Origin: an uncultured Acidobacteriota bacterium
Lineage (GTDB): Bacteria; Acidobacteriota; Blastocatellia; Pyrinomonadales; Pyrinomonadaceae
NCBI GenBank assembly: GCA_902826385.1
Contig: CADEEU010000127.1
Location: 1-9,220, forward strand
Reading direction: 5' to 3'
DNA length: 9,220 nucleotides
Under the pieces are notes generated by a model. It did not search any database. It was not told where the DNA came from and worked only from the letters and a program-made list of their open reading frames with translations. Made by a program: the position numbers and the translations under genes. Shown here one piece after another: positions 1 through 6,808 of the stretch (position 1 is its first letter; the number at the start of each line of letters is the position of its first letter).

Positions 1-275
1 TAAAGACGAATCGACGGTGCCGTAACAACACAGAGATAGTCAAAACCGTTCTGGCCCTTGCACGCAATCTGGGTTTGAAAACGGTCGCTGAAGGCATTGA
101 GACAGAACACCAATTGAAGGCGTTAAAAGAGCTGGGATGCGAGGGCGGTCAAGGGTTTTTATTTGCACGGCCGATGAGCATCGACGATCTGCAAAATTAT
201 TTGGTAGATTTCGACGGAAACGAGATTCTTCAAGTTCCGTTCGGCGATGTCCCGGTCTTAGCGACTCTCCAGTAA
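1..275 (+). CDS. EAL-domain c-di-GMP phosphodiesterase, C-terminal fragment (5' end outside window)
   Basis: The reading frame is open from the left edge (first complete codon at position 3) to the TAA at 273-275, so only about the last 90 residues are visible. The segment IVKTVLALARNLGLKTVAEG followed by IETEHQ and LKELGCEGGQGFLFARP is the characteristic end of an EAL domain: the AEGIET glutamate-containing loop, then the Q-G-x-x-F/Y-x-(R/K)-P motif. EAL domains linearise c-di-GMP to pGpG. The ExLxR signature and metal ligands lie upstream and cannot be checked, so activity is not shown; degenerate EAL domains can act only as sensors. The tail of about 25 residues after the domain contains no motif I recognise. 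The stop lies 13 bp from the stop of the convergent sdhB gene, leaving no room for a conventional terminator. Family assignment is confident; the full-length architecture (for example GGDEF-EAL or PAS-GGDEF-EAL) is unknown. Confidence 0.9.
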   Translation, partial: KTNRRCRNNTEIVKTVLALARNLGLKTVAEGIETEHQLKALKELGCEGGQGFLFARPMSIDDLQNYLVDFDGNEILQVPFGDVPVLATLQ

Positions 276-288
276 AAACAGCGGCAAA

Positions 289-1089
289 CTACTTTTTCAG
301 CCACCCAAACAGAGCATTAACCGTAACGTCACGGTTCGTTTCGTAAATCGCACGCGTAAGCGGGATCGACGTCGGGCAAACCTGGACGCAGTTTTGCGCG
401 TTGCCGCAATTGCCGATTCCGTCGTCGCCAAGCAGTCCGTTCAAACGCTCTTCGATCTCGATCTTTCCGGTCGGATGCATGTTAAAGAGCCGCGCCTGGG
501 CAATGGCCTGCGGGCCGATATAATTATCATCGCCGTACTGCGGGCACGCCTCCAAACAGCAGCCGCATGTCATGCAGCGGGAATAAGCATAACGCTCCTG
601 CGCGACCTCGTTCGAAATCTGCGGCCCCGGACCGAGGTCGTAACTGCCGTCCAATTCGATCCACGCATGTACCTGCTTGAGATGATCGAACATTTTCGAA
701 CGATCGACTTTCAGATCACGCACGTTCGGAAACTTAGACATCGGCTGCAGCGTCACGGTGTCGCTGTTCGATTCCAGCAAAAGATCATCGATCAAAGCCG
801 AGCACGACTGCCGCACCCTCCCGTCGATAACCATCGTACAAATCCCGCAAACCTGCTCGAGACAAGACATGTCCCAAACAGGAGGCGTTGTAGATTTGCC
901 TTCGACGGTAACCGGGTTTTTGCGGATTTCCATCAGCGCCGAAATCACATTCAGGTTCCGACGATAAGGAAGCTCGAAAGTCTCCCAAGTCGCCGAAGCG
1001 TCTTGATTCTCGCGGCGTTGTATCTTTAGCTTGAATTTCGCCGACGGATTTTCAAGCCGCCTCTTTTCGCGATGTTGGTCCGTGTTCAT
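289..1089 (-). CDS. sdhB: Succinate dehydrogenase / fumarate reductase iron-sulfur subunit
   Basis: This 266-residue subunit carries electrons from the flavin of SdhA to the membrane anchor. The plant-type ferredoxin domain (about residues 18-125) holds the [2Fe-2S] cysteines C76, C81, C84 and C96 (CLEQVCGICTMVIDG...QSC). The C-terminal domain holds CMTCGCCLEACP (C172, C175, C178, C182) and CGNAQNCVQVCP (C228, C234, C238). By analogy with known structures, C172/C175/C178/C238 bind [4Fe-4S] and C182/C228/C234 bind [3Fe-4S]. Phrases such as RPNLNVISALMEIR-like (here RRNLNVISALMEIR) and DLGPGP match the Bacillus-type (menaquinone-linked) SdhB. The chosen ATG gives a slightly long N-terminus; no Shine-Dalgarno is visible upstream, so a start a few codons downstream is possible. 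It is the last gene of the operon but is separated from sdhA by the small exported-protein gene at 1137-1562, 47 bp upstream. All cluster ligands are intact. Confidence 0.97.
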   Translation of the reverse strand: MNTDQHREKRRLENPSAKFKLKIQRRENQDASATWETFELPYRRNLNVISALMEIRKNPVTVEGKSTTPPVWDMSCLEQVCGICTMVIDGRVRQSCSALIDDLLLESNSDTVTLQPMSKFPNVRDLKVDRSKMFDHLKQVHAWIELDGSYDLGPGPQISNEVAQERYAYSRCMTCGCCLEACPQYGDDNYIGPQAIAQARLFNMHPTGKIEIEERLNGLLGDDGIGNCGNAQNCVQVCPTSIPLTRAIYETNRDVTVNALFGWLKK

Positions 1090-1136
1090 CTATCAATAGT
1101 CGGGTAAACCAGTTAACACCTGTGTGATCCGCAGTT

Positions 1137-1562
1137 TTACGAGCTTTTTTTTCTCAGGGCGCTCAAATTCAATTTTGGCCATTTATCGTAATCAGTTCCC
1201 GGGTCGCAGTCCCATGCGGCTCTCATACCTTTTAGGACTGGCTTGCCTTCAACAATCTTATAGTACGCCTCCCAACCGCATTGAGCGGCCCCGTAATATC
1301 GATTCAAAAGCGTAATGCTCTGTGTTTTAGGATCAGTGCTGAATCCTATCGGCTTCCAGGTCGTTAGCTTTTTGTATCTTTTATCAACATCTTGTTCAAT
1401 ATATTCGTAATTCAAGAGCACGATTTTCTTTTTCACAGTATCAAAAAGATATGTCAGATAATTTGAGTTGTACGCACCGTTTTTACCCTGCTGACCAGTT
1501 ACATTACTTCCACACAAAATTAAGAGTGTGCAACTGAATAGAACCCTATAGAAAACTTGCAT
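1137..1562 (-). CDS. Small exported protein of unknown function, inserted between sdhA and sdhB
   Basis: I do not recognise this 141-residue protein. It begins with a short, weakly charged N-region and a hydrophobic stretch (YRVLFSCTLLILCGSN), consistent with a Sec signal peptide cleaved near residue 23 (NVTG-QQ). A lipoprotein is less likely because the residue before C17 is Leu rather than Gly, Ala or Ser. The mature part of about 118 residues is rich in Tyr, Lys and Asp and has only two cysteines (C95 and C119), which could form a disulfide in the periplasm. The ATG is supported by a strong Shine-Dalgarno AGGAG six bases upstream. It reads in the operon direction, 124 bp after sdhA and 47 bp before sdhB. 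The gene and its upstream spacer are visibly more AT-rich than sdhA and sdhB. A weak internal promoter could exist (TTGAGG at 1604-1609 and TATGTT at 1582-1587, 16 bp apart, minus strand). A link to SDH function is not implied by the sequence. Confidence 0.75.
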   Translation of the reverse strand: MQVFYRVLFSCTLLILCGSNVTGQQGKNGAYNSNYLTYLFDTVKKKIVLLNYEYIEQDVDKRYKKLTTWKPIGFSTDPKTQSITLLNRYYGAAQCGWEAYYKIVEGKPVLKGMRAAWDCDPGTDYDKWPKLNLSALRKKSS

Positions 1563-1568
1563 AACCCT

Positions 1569-1573
1569 CTCCT
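1569..1573 (-). promoter_or_regulatory. Strong ribosome binding site of the small exported protein
   Basis: On the minus strand the sequence TAGGAGAGGGTT immediately precedes the ATG; AGGAG lies six bases from the start codon. It fixes the start of the 1137-1562 gene. The sdh genes around it lack a comparable site, which marks this gene as different from its operon neighbours. Confidence 0.7.
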
Positions 1574-1686
1574 ATTATCTGAACATAGCGGCTCTTAACA
1601 TTGCCTCAAAGGGTAACCGCAGGATTCTTTCCGCCATATCGGAGAACATATGGAAAACTCATAAAATTCAAGTTACTGACAAGATA

Positions 1687-3477
1687 TTACTTCGCGGCTT
1701 TTCCTTTAGAATAGTCTCTTTTTCGCGGTTCGACCAGTGACACATCGACCGGCTCGTAACTTAAAACTGGGGCCTCATCGGAGTATTCTGCGATCGTAGT
1801 TTTCATGAAATTCTCGTCGTCGCGGTCCGGAAAATCTGGCTTATAGTGGGCACCGCGTGACTCGTTGCGGTTCAGGGCGCCGAGCGTTATGACGCGGGCG
1901 AGTTGCATCATGTTCCAAAGCTGGCGTGCGTGGGGAACGGCCTGCGTTGCCCAGAGATTCGAATCATTGATCGAGATTCGTGAAAAGCGTTCCTGCAGTT
2001 CCCGCAGCTTGTCGTCCGTCGCTTGAAGCCGGTCGTTGTATCGGACGACAGTAACGTTGTCCGTCATGATCTTGCCCATTTCCTCGTGGAGCTTGTACTG
2101 ATTTTCGCCGCCTTCGTTCTTAATTATCTGATCGTTTATCTCCCGCTGTTTCTTTAACTCGGCGTCGTAGATTCCGTTCGTTTCCGTATTTCCACGTTCG
2201 ACATTTTTTGCATAGTCTATCGCCGAAGGAGCTGCGACAAAGCCGCCATACACGCACGACACGAGCGAGTTTGCACCTAAGCGGTTCGCTCCGTGAATCG
2301 AGTAGTCGCATTCGCCGGCGGCAAACAATCCTGGAAGATTCGTCCGCTGTTCGAAATCGACCCATAAGCCGCCCATCGAATAATGCACGCCCGGAAAAAT
2401 TCGCATCGGCACATACCGCGGATCGTCGCCGACGAACATCTCGTAAATCTCAAGGATCGCACCCAGCTTTCGCGTCAACGTTTCGGCCGGAATATGCGTA
2501 AGGTCGAGATAGACCTGATTCTCGCCGGCAACGCCGTGGCCTTCCAGGCAAACCTGAAATATCTCACGAGTCGCAATATCGCGCGGAACAAGATTGCCGT
2601 AAGCCGGATATTTTTCTTCAAGGAAATACCAGCGTTCGTTTTCGGGAATATCACGCGGGTTGCGCCCGTCGCCGTCTTTACGCGGCACCCAAACGCGGCC
2701 GCCTTCACCGCGGGCCGACTCGCTCATCAACCGCAGTTTGTCCTCGCCGGGAATCGAGGTCGGATGCACCTGAATGAATTCACCGTTCGCATAACGAGCT
2801 CCTTGCTGATAGCACGCCGAAACCGCACTTCCCGTGCACGTCATCGAATTTGTCGATTTGCCAAAGATCAATCCCGGCCCGCCGGTCGCCATGATGACAG
2901 CATCGGCCTTGAACGCTTTCAGCTCAAGCGTTTGCAAATTCATCGCGATCAGCCCGCGGCAAACCTGGTGATCGTCCAGCACGAGCGAGAGCATCTCCCA
3001 GCCTTCGTACTTCGTCACCTTGCCGCCAACTTCCCATTTGCGAACCTGTTCGTCCAGCGCGTAAAGCAACTGCTGCCCAGTCGATGCACCCGCAAAGGCC
3101 GTCCGGTGATGCAGCGTTCCGCCAAAGCGTCGAAAGTCCATCAGCCCTTCCTTCGTCCGCGAAAACGGCACGCCCATGCGATCGAAGAGATAGATGATTT
3201 GCGGCGCCATGTCGCACATCCGCTTTACGGGCGGCTGGTTCGCGAGAAAATCGCCGCCGTAAACGGTATCGTCCAAGTGCTTAGCGGGCGAATCGCCTTC
3301 GCCTTTTGTATTGACCGCGCCGTTGATTCCGCCCTGGGCGCAAACGGAATGCGACCGCTTCACCGGCACGACCGAAATCAGATCGACCTCGTGTCCAGCC
3401 TCAGCTATCTTCATCGCGGCAGCCAGCCCGGCCAGCCCGCCGCCGACGATCGCAAATTTTAAGCTTGTTGATGCCAT
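1687..3477 (-). CDS. sdhA: Succinate dehydrogenase / fumarate reductase flavoprotein subunit
   Basis: This 596-residue catalytic subunit oxidises succinate to fumarate (or the reverse) at the cytoplasmic face. The N-terminal dinucleotide-binding motif is VGGGLAGLAAAMKIAEAG (residues 11-28). The covalent FAD attachment site is H43 in RSHSVCAQGGINGA. Active-site residues are recognisable: H238 in the HPT motif, R256 in SESARGEGG, R299 in PRDIATRE (the probable proton-shuttle arginine), H365 in VHYSMGG and R399 in ANRLGANSL. GECDYSIHGANRLGANSL is the C-terminal FAD-binding signature, and residues from about 430 onward form the helical capping and C-terminal domain. Length and motifs match the Bacillus-type SdhA closely. 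It starts 13 bp after the sdhC stop with only a weak AAGG just before the ATG, so it is probably translated together with sdhC. No defects are seen. Confidence 0.98.
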   Translation of the reverse strand: MASTSLKFAIVGGGLAGLAAAMKIAEAGHEVDLISVVPVKRSHSVCAQGGINGAVNTKGEGDSPAKHLDDTVYGGDFLANQPPVKRMCDMAPQIIYLFDRMGVPFSRTKEGLMDFRRFGGTLHHRTAFAGASTGQQLLYALDEQVRKWEVGGKVTKYEGWEMLSLVLDDHQVCRGLIAMNLQTLELKAFKADAVIMATGGPGLIFGKSTNSMTCTGSAVSACYQQGARYANGEFIQVHPTSIPGEDKLRLMSESARGEGGRVWVPRKDGDGRNPRDIPENERWYFLEEKYPAYGNLVPRDIATREIFQVCLEGHGVAGENQVYLDLTHIPAETLTRKLGAILEIYEMFVGDDPRYVPMRIFPGVHYSMGGLWVDFEQRTNLPGLFAAGECDYSIHGANRLGANSLVSCVYGGFVAAPSAIDYAKNVERGNTETNGIYDAELKKQREINDQIIKNEGGENQYKLHEEMGKIMTDNVTVVRYNDRLQATDDKLRELQERFSRISINDSNLWATQAVPHARQLWNMMQLARVITLGALNRNESRGAHYKPDFPDRDDENFMKTTIAEYSDEAPVLSYEPVDVSLVEPRKRDYSKGKAAK

Positions 3478-3490
3478 ACCTTAAGGACTT

Positions 3491-4210
3491 TCAGAATTTC
3501 TTTGGCGCTTCGATCTTGTTGTTAACTGCAGGACTTTCACACAAAGCGGCCGGCAGCAACCCGCATGGACGCACAAACGCGACAGCAGCGTTTGTACCTA
3601 AAAAGAACAGCCCAACCGCCAGGACGACGCTTCCGTAAAGCGCCATTCTTTGTGCCTTTTCGCCAATGACGATTCCCCAATCGACCGCAAATAACCAAAA
3701 TCCGTAAGCCAAATGCCACGCCGTCGCGGCTATGCCTAAAACATAGAGGCCCATGATCCACGGAATCGAAAATTCGGCTGACACGATATTGAAAGACTGC
3801 CCCGCGTTCCCGGCGATCGGCGTCATATTAAGTCTGGGGACCAACCCGAACCTGAAGTTCAAAATATGAAAAAGCAGAAAGACGAACAGAAAAATACCGG
3901 TCGCCCGCTGCATGAAGTAAAACCAGTTCCGTCCGTAACCGTAAGTCAAAACATTCGACTTCGCTTCCGTCGAAATAATCACGCCGTATATGGAATGAAA
4001 CAAAAGCGGCAAAAATATGCCAAAAATCTCTAAAAATAGAAGATACGGAATGTCGTGTATGTCCTGAACGGCCTTTTCAAACTGAGCCTCGCCGTTCATG
4101 GCCTTTGAATTCGTGAACATGTGTACGAAAAAAAAGGCCCCGAGCGGTACGATACCGGTTAGCTGGTGCAGCTTCCGCAAGAGAAAGGTCTTGCTGATCT
4201 TGATCGCCAT
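3491..4210 (-). CDS. sdhC: Succinate dehydrogenase cytochrome b558 subunit, di-heme membrane anchor
   Basis: This 239-residue integral membrane protein has five predicted spans (about 17-35, 55-80, 99-122, 148-172 and 190-213). It anchors SdhAB and passes electrons to quinone. Four histidines at the positions expected for bis-His ligation of two hemes are present: H30 (FFFVH), H72 (LLFHSIYG), H115 (LLFHILN) and H166 (AWHLAYG). Two hemes in a single five-helix subunit are the hallmark of the Bacillus-type, menaquinone-linked enzymes, and no separate sdhD is seen. Compared with the usual family length of about 200, it has an internal loop extension before span four and an extra C-terminal tail of about 26 residues after the fifth span, with two cysteines (C216, C224). 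It is the first gene of the operon, with a plausible promoter at 4253-4281. No strong Shine-Dalgarno is visible. Confidence 0.95.
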   Translation of the reverse strand: MAIKISKTFLLRKLHQLTGIVPLGAFFFVHMFTNSKAMNGEAQFEKAVQDIHDIPYLLFLEIFGIFLPLLFHSIYGVIISTEAKSNVLTYGYGRNWFYFMQRATGIFLFVFLLFHILNFRFGLVPRLNMTPIAGNAGQSFNIVSAEFSIPWIMGLYVLGIAATAWHLAYGFWLFAVDWGIVIGEKAQRMALYGSVVLAVGLFFLGTNAAVAFVRPCGLLPAALCESPAVNNKIEAPKKF

Positions 4211-4252
4211 CTTTTTAGCTTGTGCAGGATTAAGTAACTGATTTTATTAGAG

Positions 4253-4281
4253 ATTTTAGAACCAAAACCCAATTTCCACAA
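4253..4281 (-). promoter_or_regulatory. Candidate sigma-70-type promoter of the sdh operon
   Basis: On the minus strand TTGTGG (4281-4276) and TAAAAT (4258-4253) are separated by exactly 17 bp, about 43 bp upstream of the sdhC ATG. The spacing and the match to the -35/-10 consensus are good, but the region is AT-rich, so chance matches are easy to find. Confidence 0.4.
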
Positions 4282-4302
4282 TCCTGCCTGCATCGATTAC
4301 TA

Positions 4303-4332
4303 TTGTAGGCTTTTCACCTTATAAGATAAAAT
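4303..4332 (+). promoter_or_regulatory. Candidate promoter of the LysR-type regulator
   Basis: TTGTAG (4303-4308) and TAAAAT (4327-4332) are 18 bp apart and point toward the regulator at 4381. The -35 elements of this promoter and of the sdhC promoter lie back to back about 21 bp apart, so one regulator bound between them could act on both. This is the arrangement commonly seen when a LysR-type protein controls a divergent operon. Sequence match only. Confidence 0.35.
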
Positions 4333-4355
4333 TAATTCGTACATAGGCATTGTTT

Positions 4356-4373
4356 AGAAATACTGATATTTCT
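4356..4373. promoter_or_regulatory. Perfect inverted repeat just upstream of the LysR-type gene
   Basis: AGAAATA (4356-4362) and TATTTCT (4367-4373) are a perfect 7-bp inverted repeat with a 4-bp spacer, ending seven bases before the ATG. It could be an autoregulatory operator or a small hairpin covering the translation start. No Shine-Dalgarno occupies this position. Confidence 0.4.
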
Positions 4374-4380
4374 GATTTGT

Positions 4381-5268
4381 ATGCACATCGAAACGTTAAA
4401 GGTATTTTGTGATTTGGTCGATCTGCAAAGCTTCTCGCTCGCGGCTGAACGGAATTTCATTACACAGTCCGCCGTCAGCCAGCAAATACGGACGCTTGAA
4501 GACAAATTCAAACGCCGCCTGCTTGAACGGGTTCGCGGCCGCCGTGAGGTCAGTCTGACGCCTGCAGGTGAGGTCTTTTATCGGGAGTGCAAAAACGTTT
4601 TGGCGGCCTACGATCAGCTCAACGAAAGCCTGCGCGGATTGGTCGGCAAGATCGGCGGCACTGTAAAGGTTGCGACCGTCTACAGCGTCGGCCTGCACGA
4701 GCTTCCAGCCAAGGTTGGCGAGTTTATGTCGAAGTTTCCGTCCGCGAAGATCGATCTCGAGTATTCACGCACTACAAAAGTCGTCCGTGATGTACTTAAC
4801 GGCAGCGTCGAGCTCGGCGTGCTAGCCTTTCCCGAACCGCGCCGAGGCCTGACCGTCGTCCAAATGCCCGCCGATCGCCTTGTCCTCATCTGCCCGCCGG
4901 ACCATAAATTTGCGAAACGATCGCAGGTAAAAACTAAAGAGCTGCACGGAATGGACTTCGTCTTATTCGAGCGCGATACACCTACCCGAAAAGCGACCGA
5001 CAAGATCCTTAAAACCCACGGCGTCGAGGTAAAAAAGATCGCCGAATTCGACAACATCGAAACGATTAAACGTGCCGTCGAGGTCGGTTTCGGCCTCGCC
5101 ATCCTGCCGCTCCCGTCGGTCATCGACGAAGAACGCACCGGTCACCTCGCTTTAATAAAGCTCGCCGAAAAAGAATGGACACGGCCCGTGGGCGTTATCT
5201 ACAGAACAGACAGGAATCTCTCGCTTGCAGCAAAAAAATTTGTTCAGCTTTTGGAGCAAAACCCCTAA
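4381..5268 (+). CDS. LysR-type transcriptional regulator
   Basis: This 295-residue protein has the standard LysR length and layout. The N-terminal winged helix-turn-helix covers about residues 2-60 (LKVFCDLVDLQSFSLAAERN, then ITQSAVSQQIRTLE and VSLTPAGEVFY). A linker helix follows to about residue 90. The periplasmic-binding-protein-like effector domain runs from about 93 (GTVKVATVYSVGLHELP) to 292. The start MHIETLKVF matches the canonical LysR N-terminus, so the ATG at 4381 is right even though no Shine-Dalgarno precedes it; a perfect inverted repeat ends seven bases upstream. The effector-domain opening resembles the CysL/CbbR branch, but the ligand cannot be read from sequence. It is divergent from the sdh operon with a shared 170-bp promoter region, making that operon the first candidate target. 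No convincing terminator follows; the next gene is convergent 132 bp away. Confidence 0.93.
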   Translation: MHIETLKVFCDLVDLQSFSLAAERNFITQSAVSQQIRTLEDKFKRRLLERVRGRREVSLTPAGEVFYRECKNVLAAYDQLNESLRGLVGKIGGTVKVATVYSVGLHELPAKVGEFMSKFPSAKIDLEYSRTTKVVRDVLNGSVELGVLAFPEPRRGLTVVQMPADRLVLICPPDHKFAKRSQVKTKELHGMDFVLFERDTPTRKATDKILKTHGVEVKKIAEFDNIETIKRAVEVGFGLAILPLPSVIDEERTGHLALIKLAEKEWTRPVGVIYRTDRNLSLAAKKFVQLLEQNP

Positions 5269-5400
5269 ATTAGTCTCACTTAAATCTGCCCGCGAAGACG
5301 GAAAATGTGCTTTTTTTCCAAGTTCCCCGCAAAGTTTCGAGCACTTGCGTCAGCAAATTAGAAATAAAACTAAATAAACTGACGGAGCGTGAGGAGATAT

Positions 5401-6735
5401 TCAAGCGGCTTTTATCCGCGTCAGGCTGGAGGTAGGCGTCATTGAATTGAGTGAGGTCCGAAGTGAGACTGCTAAACCGTCGGCCTCCATGTATTCCCTT
5501 CCCAAAAGTTTGCGGAATTTTTTATCCTTCACCTCGCCGTTTAGTTCCTTGAGGATGCCGCGGAAGAAGGCCGCGACTATTTCCGGAGCAAACTGTTTAC
5601 CTGCATTTCGCTGAAGATCGTCGAAGACATCTGCGGCCGGGCGGCGGCGGCGGTAAGGGCGGTCGGTCGTCATTGCGTCGAACGAATCTGCCAGGTTTAC
5701 GACCTTGGCTATGTAAGGAATCTGCCGGTCGTATAATCCGTCGGGATAACCGTGTCCGTCTAGGCGTTCGTGATGATATTTTGCGGCCAGCGGTACGTCG
5801 GTGTATGGATGATGGATCGGCGAAAGTATTTCAAAACCTACGGCAGGGTGTTTGTTCAGCTCGGCCGATTCTTTCGCGTTTATCCGATACGGAGCGTTAA
5901 TTATCTTTCGCTCGACGGTCAGCTTACCGACATCGTGCAGGTATCCGGCGACAGCGGCACCTTCTATTTTGTCCGCGTCCCAGCCGAGTTCGTTCCCGAT
6001 TATCTCTGAGTATTTTCCGACCCGCACCGAATGCCCCTCGGTGTACTTGTCTTTACAGTCGATCGCCGCTGCAAAGGCCTTTACCGTGTCAGCGTAGGTC
6101 ATTTTCAGATCGTCGTAAAGCTTTCGGTTCTCATCCGAGCGGCGTTCGATCTCGGACAGCAGATTTCGCTGGGCGATCGCGCTGCCGATGTGACGGCCCA
6201 TGGCACAGATCACTTCGCGGTCATAGTTTGTGTAGGGTTCGCCCGAAGCTTTCTCGCCCAGGAACAGGGCACCGACAGCCTCATCGCTTATAACTAGCGG
6301 TACGAAAAGCTCGAGCTTCGTATTTTCAAAAGTTCGGTCGTAAACCTGAAAGAACGGCAGCACGGATGCCTGCGAAATTTCGATCGGGTGCAGGCCGTTG
6401 GTCAAAAACTGTCGCTCGTCCTCATAACAAAGCTCCAGGCTGAGCGGGAAGAAATCTCCCAGACCGCGCACCGCCAGCATATTCAGCTCGTGCTCGAACC
6501 GCGAATATCGGGCAACACCGCCGCGCATTATGCCCAAGCTTCCGAGCACCAGATGCAGCGACGTCCGAATCGTCTCTTGAAAATTGCTCCGGCTTGCGAC
6601 CTCGTGCCCAAGCTCGGCAAGCGCACCGAACGTGTGAACAAGCTTGTTCTTGTTCTCGACCAACTCTTTGAAGTTCGGATTTTTGAAATCTTCTATGCGC
6701 AACAGTTTCGTTTGCCCCAAGTCCCAAAGACTCAA
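5401..6735 (-). CDS. GAF and HD-GYP domain c-di-GMP phosphodiesterase
   Basis: The 444-residue protein has an N-terminal GAF-like sensory domain (about 35-192, ending LFVPLVISDEAVGALFLG... in the typical last strands), a short helical linker (192-215, ERRSDENRKLYDDLK), and an HD-GYP domain (about 215-400). Metal and catalytic residues are visible: H235 (EGHSVRVG), the H267-D268 pair (YLHDVGK), H296 (NKHPAVG), H321/H322 in YHHERLDGHGYPDG with the G329-Y330-P331 signature, and D350 (LADSFDAMTTDRPYR). HD-GYP enzymes hydrolyse c-di-GMP to pGpG or GMP, and all key residues are present, so activity is likely. A tail of about 40 residues follows. The start is uncertain: the longest frame begins with TTG at 6735 inside a 22-bp tandem repeat, with GGGAG directly against it, and a TTG near 6702 would also keep the whole GAF domain. 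It follows the STAS gene by 73 bp and is probably cotranscribed. Confidence 0.93.
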   Translation of the reverse strand: MSLWDLGQTKLLRIEDFKNPNFKELVENKNKLVHTFGALAELGHEVASRSNFQETIRTSLHLVLGSLGIMRGGVARYSRFEHELNMLAVRGLGDFFPLSLELCYEDERQFLTNGLHPIEISQASVLPFFQVYDRTFENTKLELFVPLVISDEAVGALFLGEKASGEPYTNYDREVICAMGRHIGSAIAQRNLLSEIERRSDENRKLYDDLKMTYADTVKAFAAAIDCKDKYTEGHSVRVGKYSEIIGNELGWDADKIEGAAVAGYLHDVGKLTVERKIINAPYRINAKESAELNKHPAVGFEILSPIHHPYTDVPLAAKYHHERLDGHGYPDGLYDRQIPYIAKVVNLADSFDAMTTDRPYRRRRPAADVFDDLQRNAGKQFAPEIVAAFFRGILKELNGEVKDKKFRKLLGREYMEADGLAVSLRTSLNSMTPTSSLTRIKAA

Positions 6736-6759
6736 CTCCCAAGTTCCAAAGTCTCAAGC
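6716..6759. repeat. 22-bp imperfect tandem repeat across the HD-GYP start
   Basis: Copies 6716-6737 and 6738-6759 agree at 18 of 22 positions (both begin CCCAAGT and contain CCAAAG-A/T-CTCAA). The first copy encodes the first residues of the longest HD-GYP frame and the second lies in the spacer after the STAS gene. Because 22 is not a multiple of three, the duplication shifts frame, so the candidate TTG start is itself part of the repeat. Confidence 0.75.
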
Positions 6760-6808
6760 TCGGACGCCGATGTTCGATGACCTGAAACCTGGAAACCCGA
6801 TCTAGGCC

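Noticed and set aside
394..1029. Long plus-strand open frame opposite sdhB
   Set aside because: It is fully antisense to an intact, motif-complete SdhB and its translation is Arg/His-rich and unlike any family.
1634..1653. Inverted repeat CCATAT-N8-ATATGG between sdhA and the small exported-protein gene
   Set aside because: It has only six pairs, mostly A/T, in an AT-rich spacer; it is likely chance and has no T-run to suggest a terminator.
2383..3462. 359-codon plus-strand open frame opposite sdhA
   Set aside because: It is a shadow of a codon-biased gene; its translation is Arg- and Ala-rich with no domain, whereas the sdhA frame is unmistakable.
5300..5384. Possible terminators after the LysR gene (GGAAAA with TTTTCC at 5300-5319; CGTCAG with CTGACG at 5348-5384)
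   Set aside because: The first stem is only six A/T-rich pairs and the second has a 25-nt loop without a T-run; neither reaches the standard of an intrinsic terminator.
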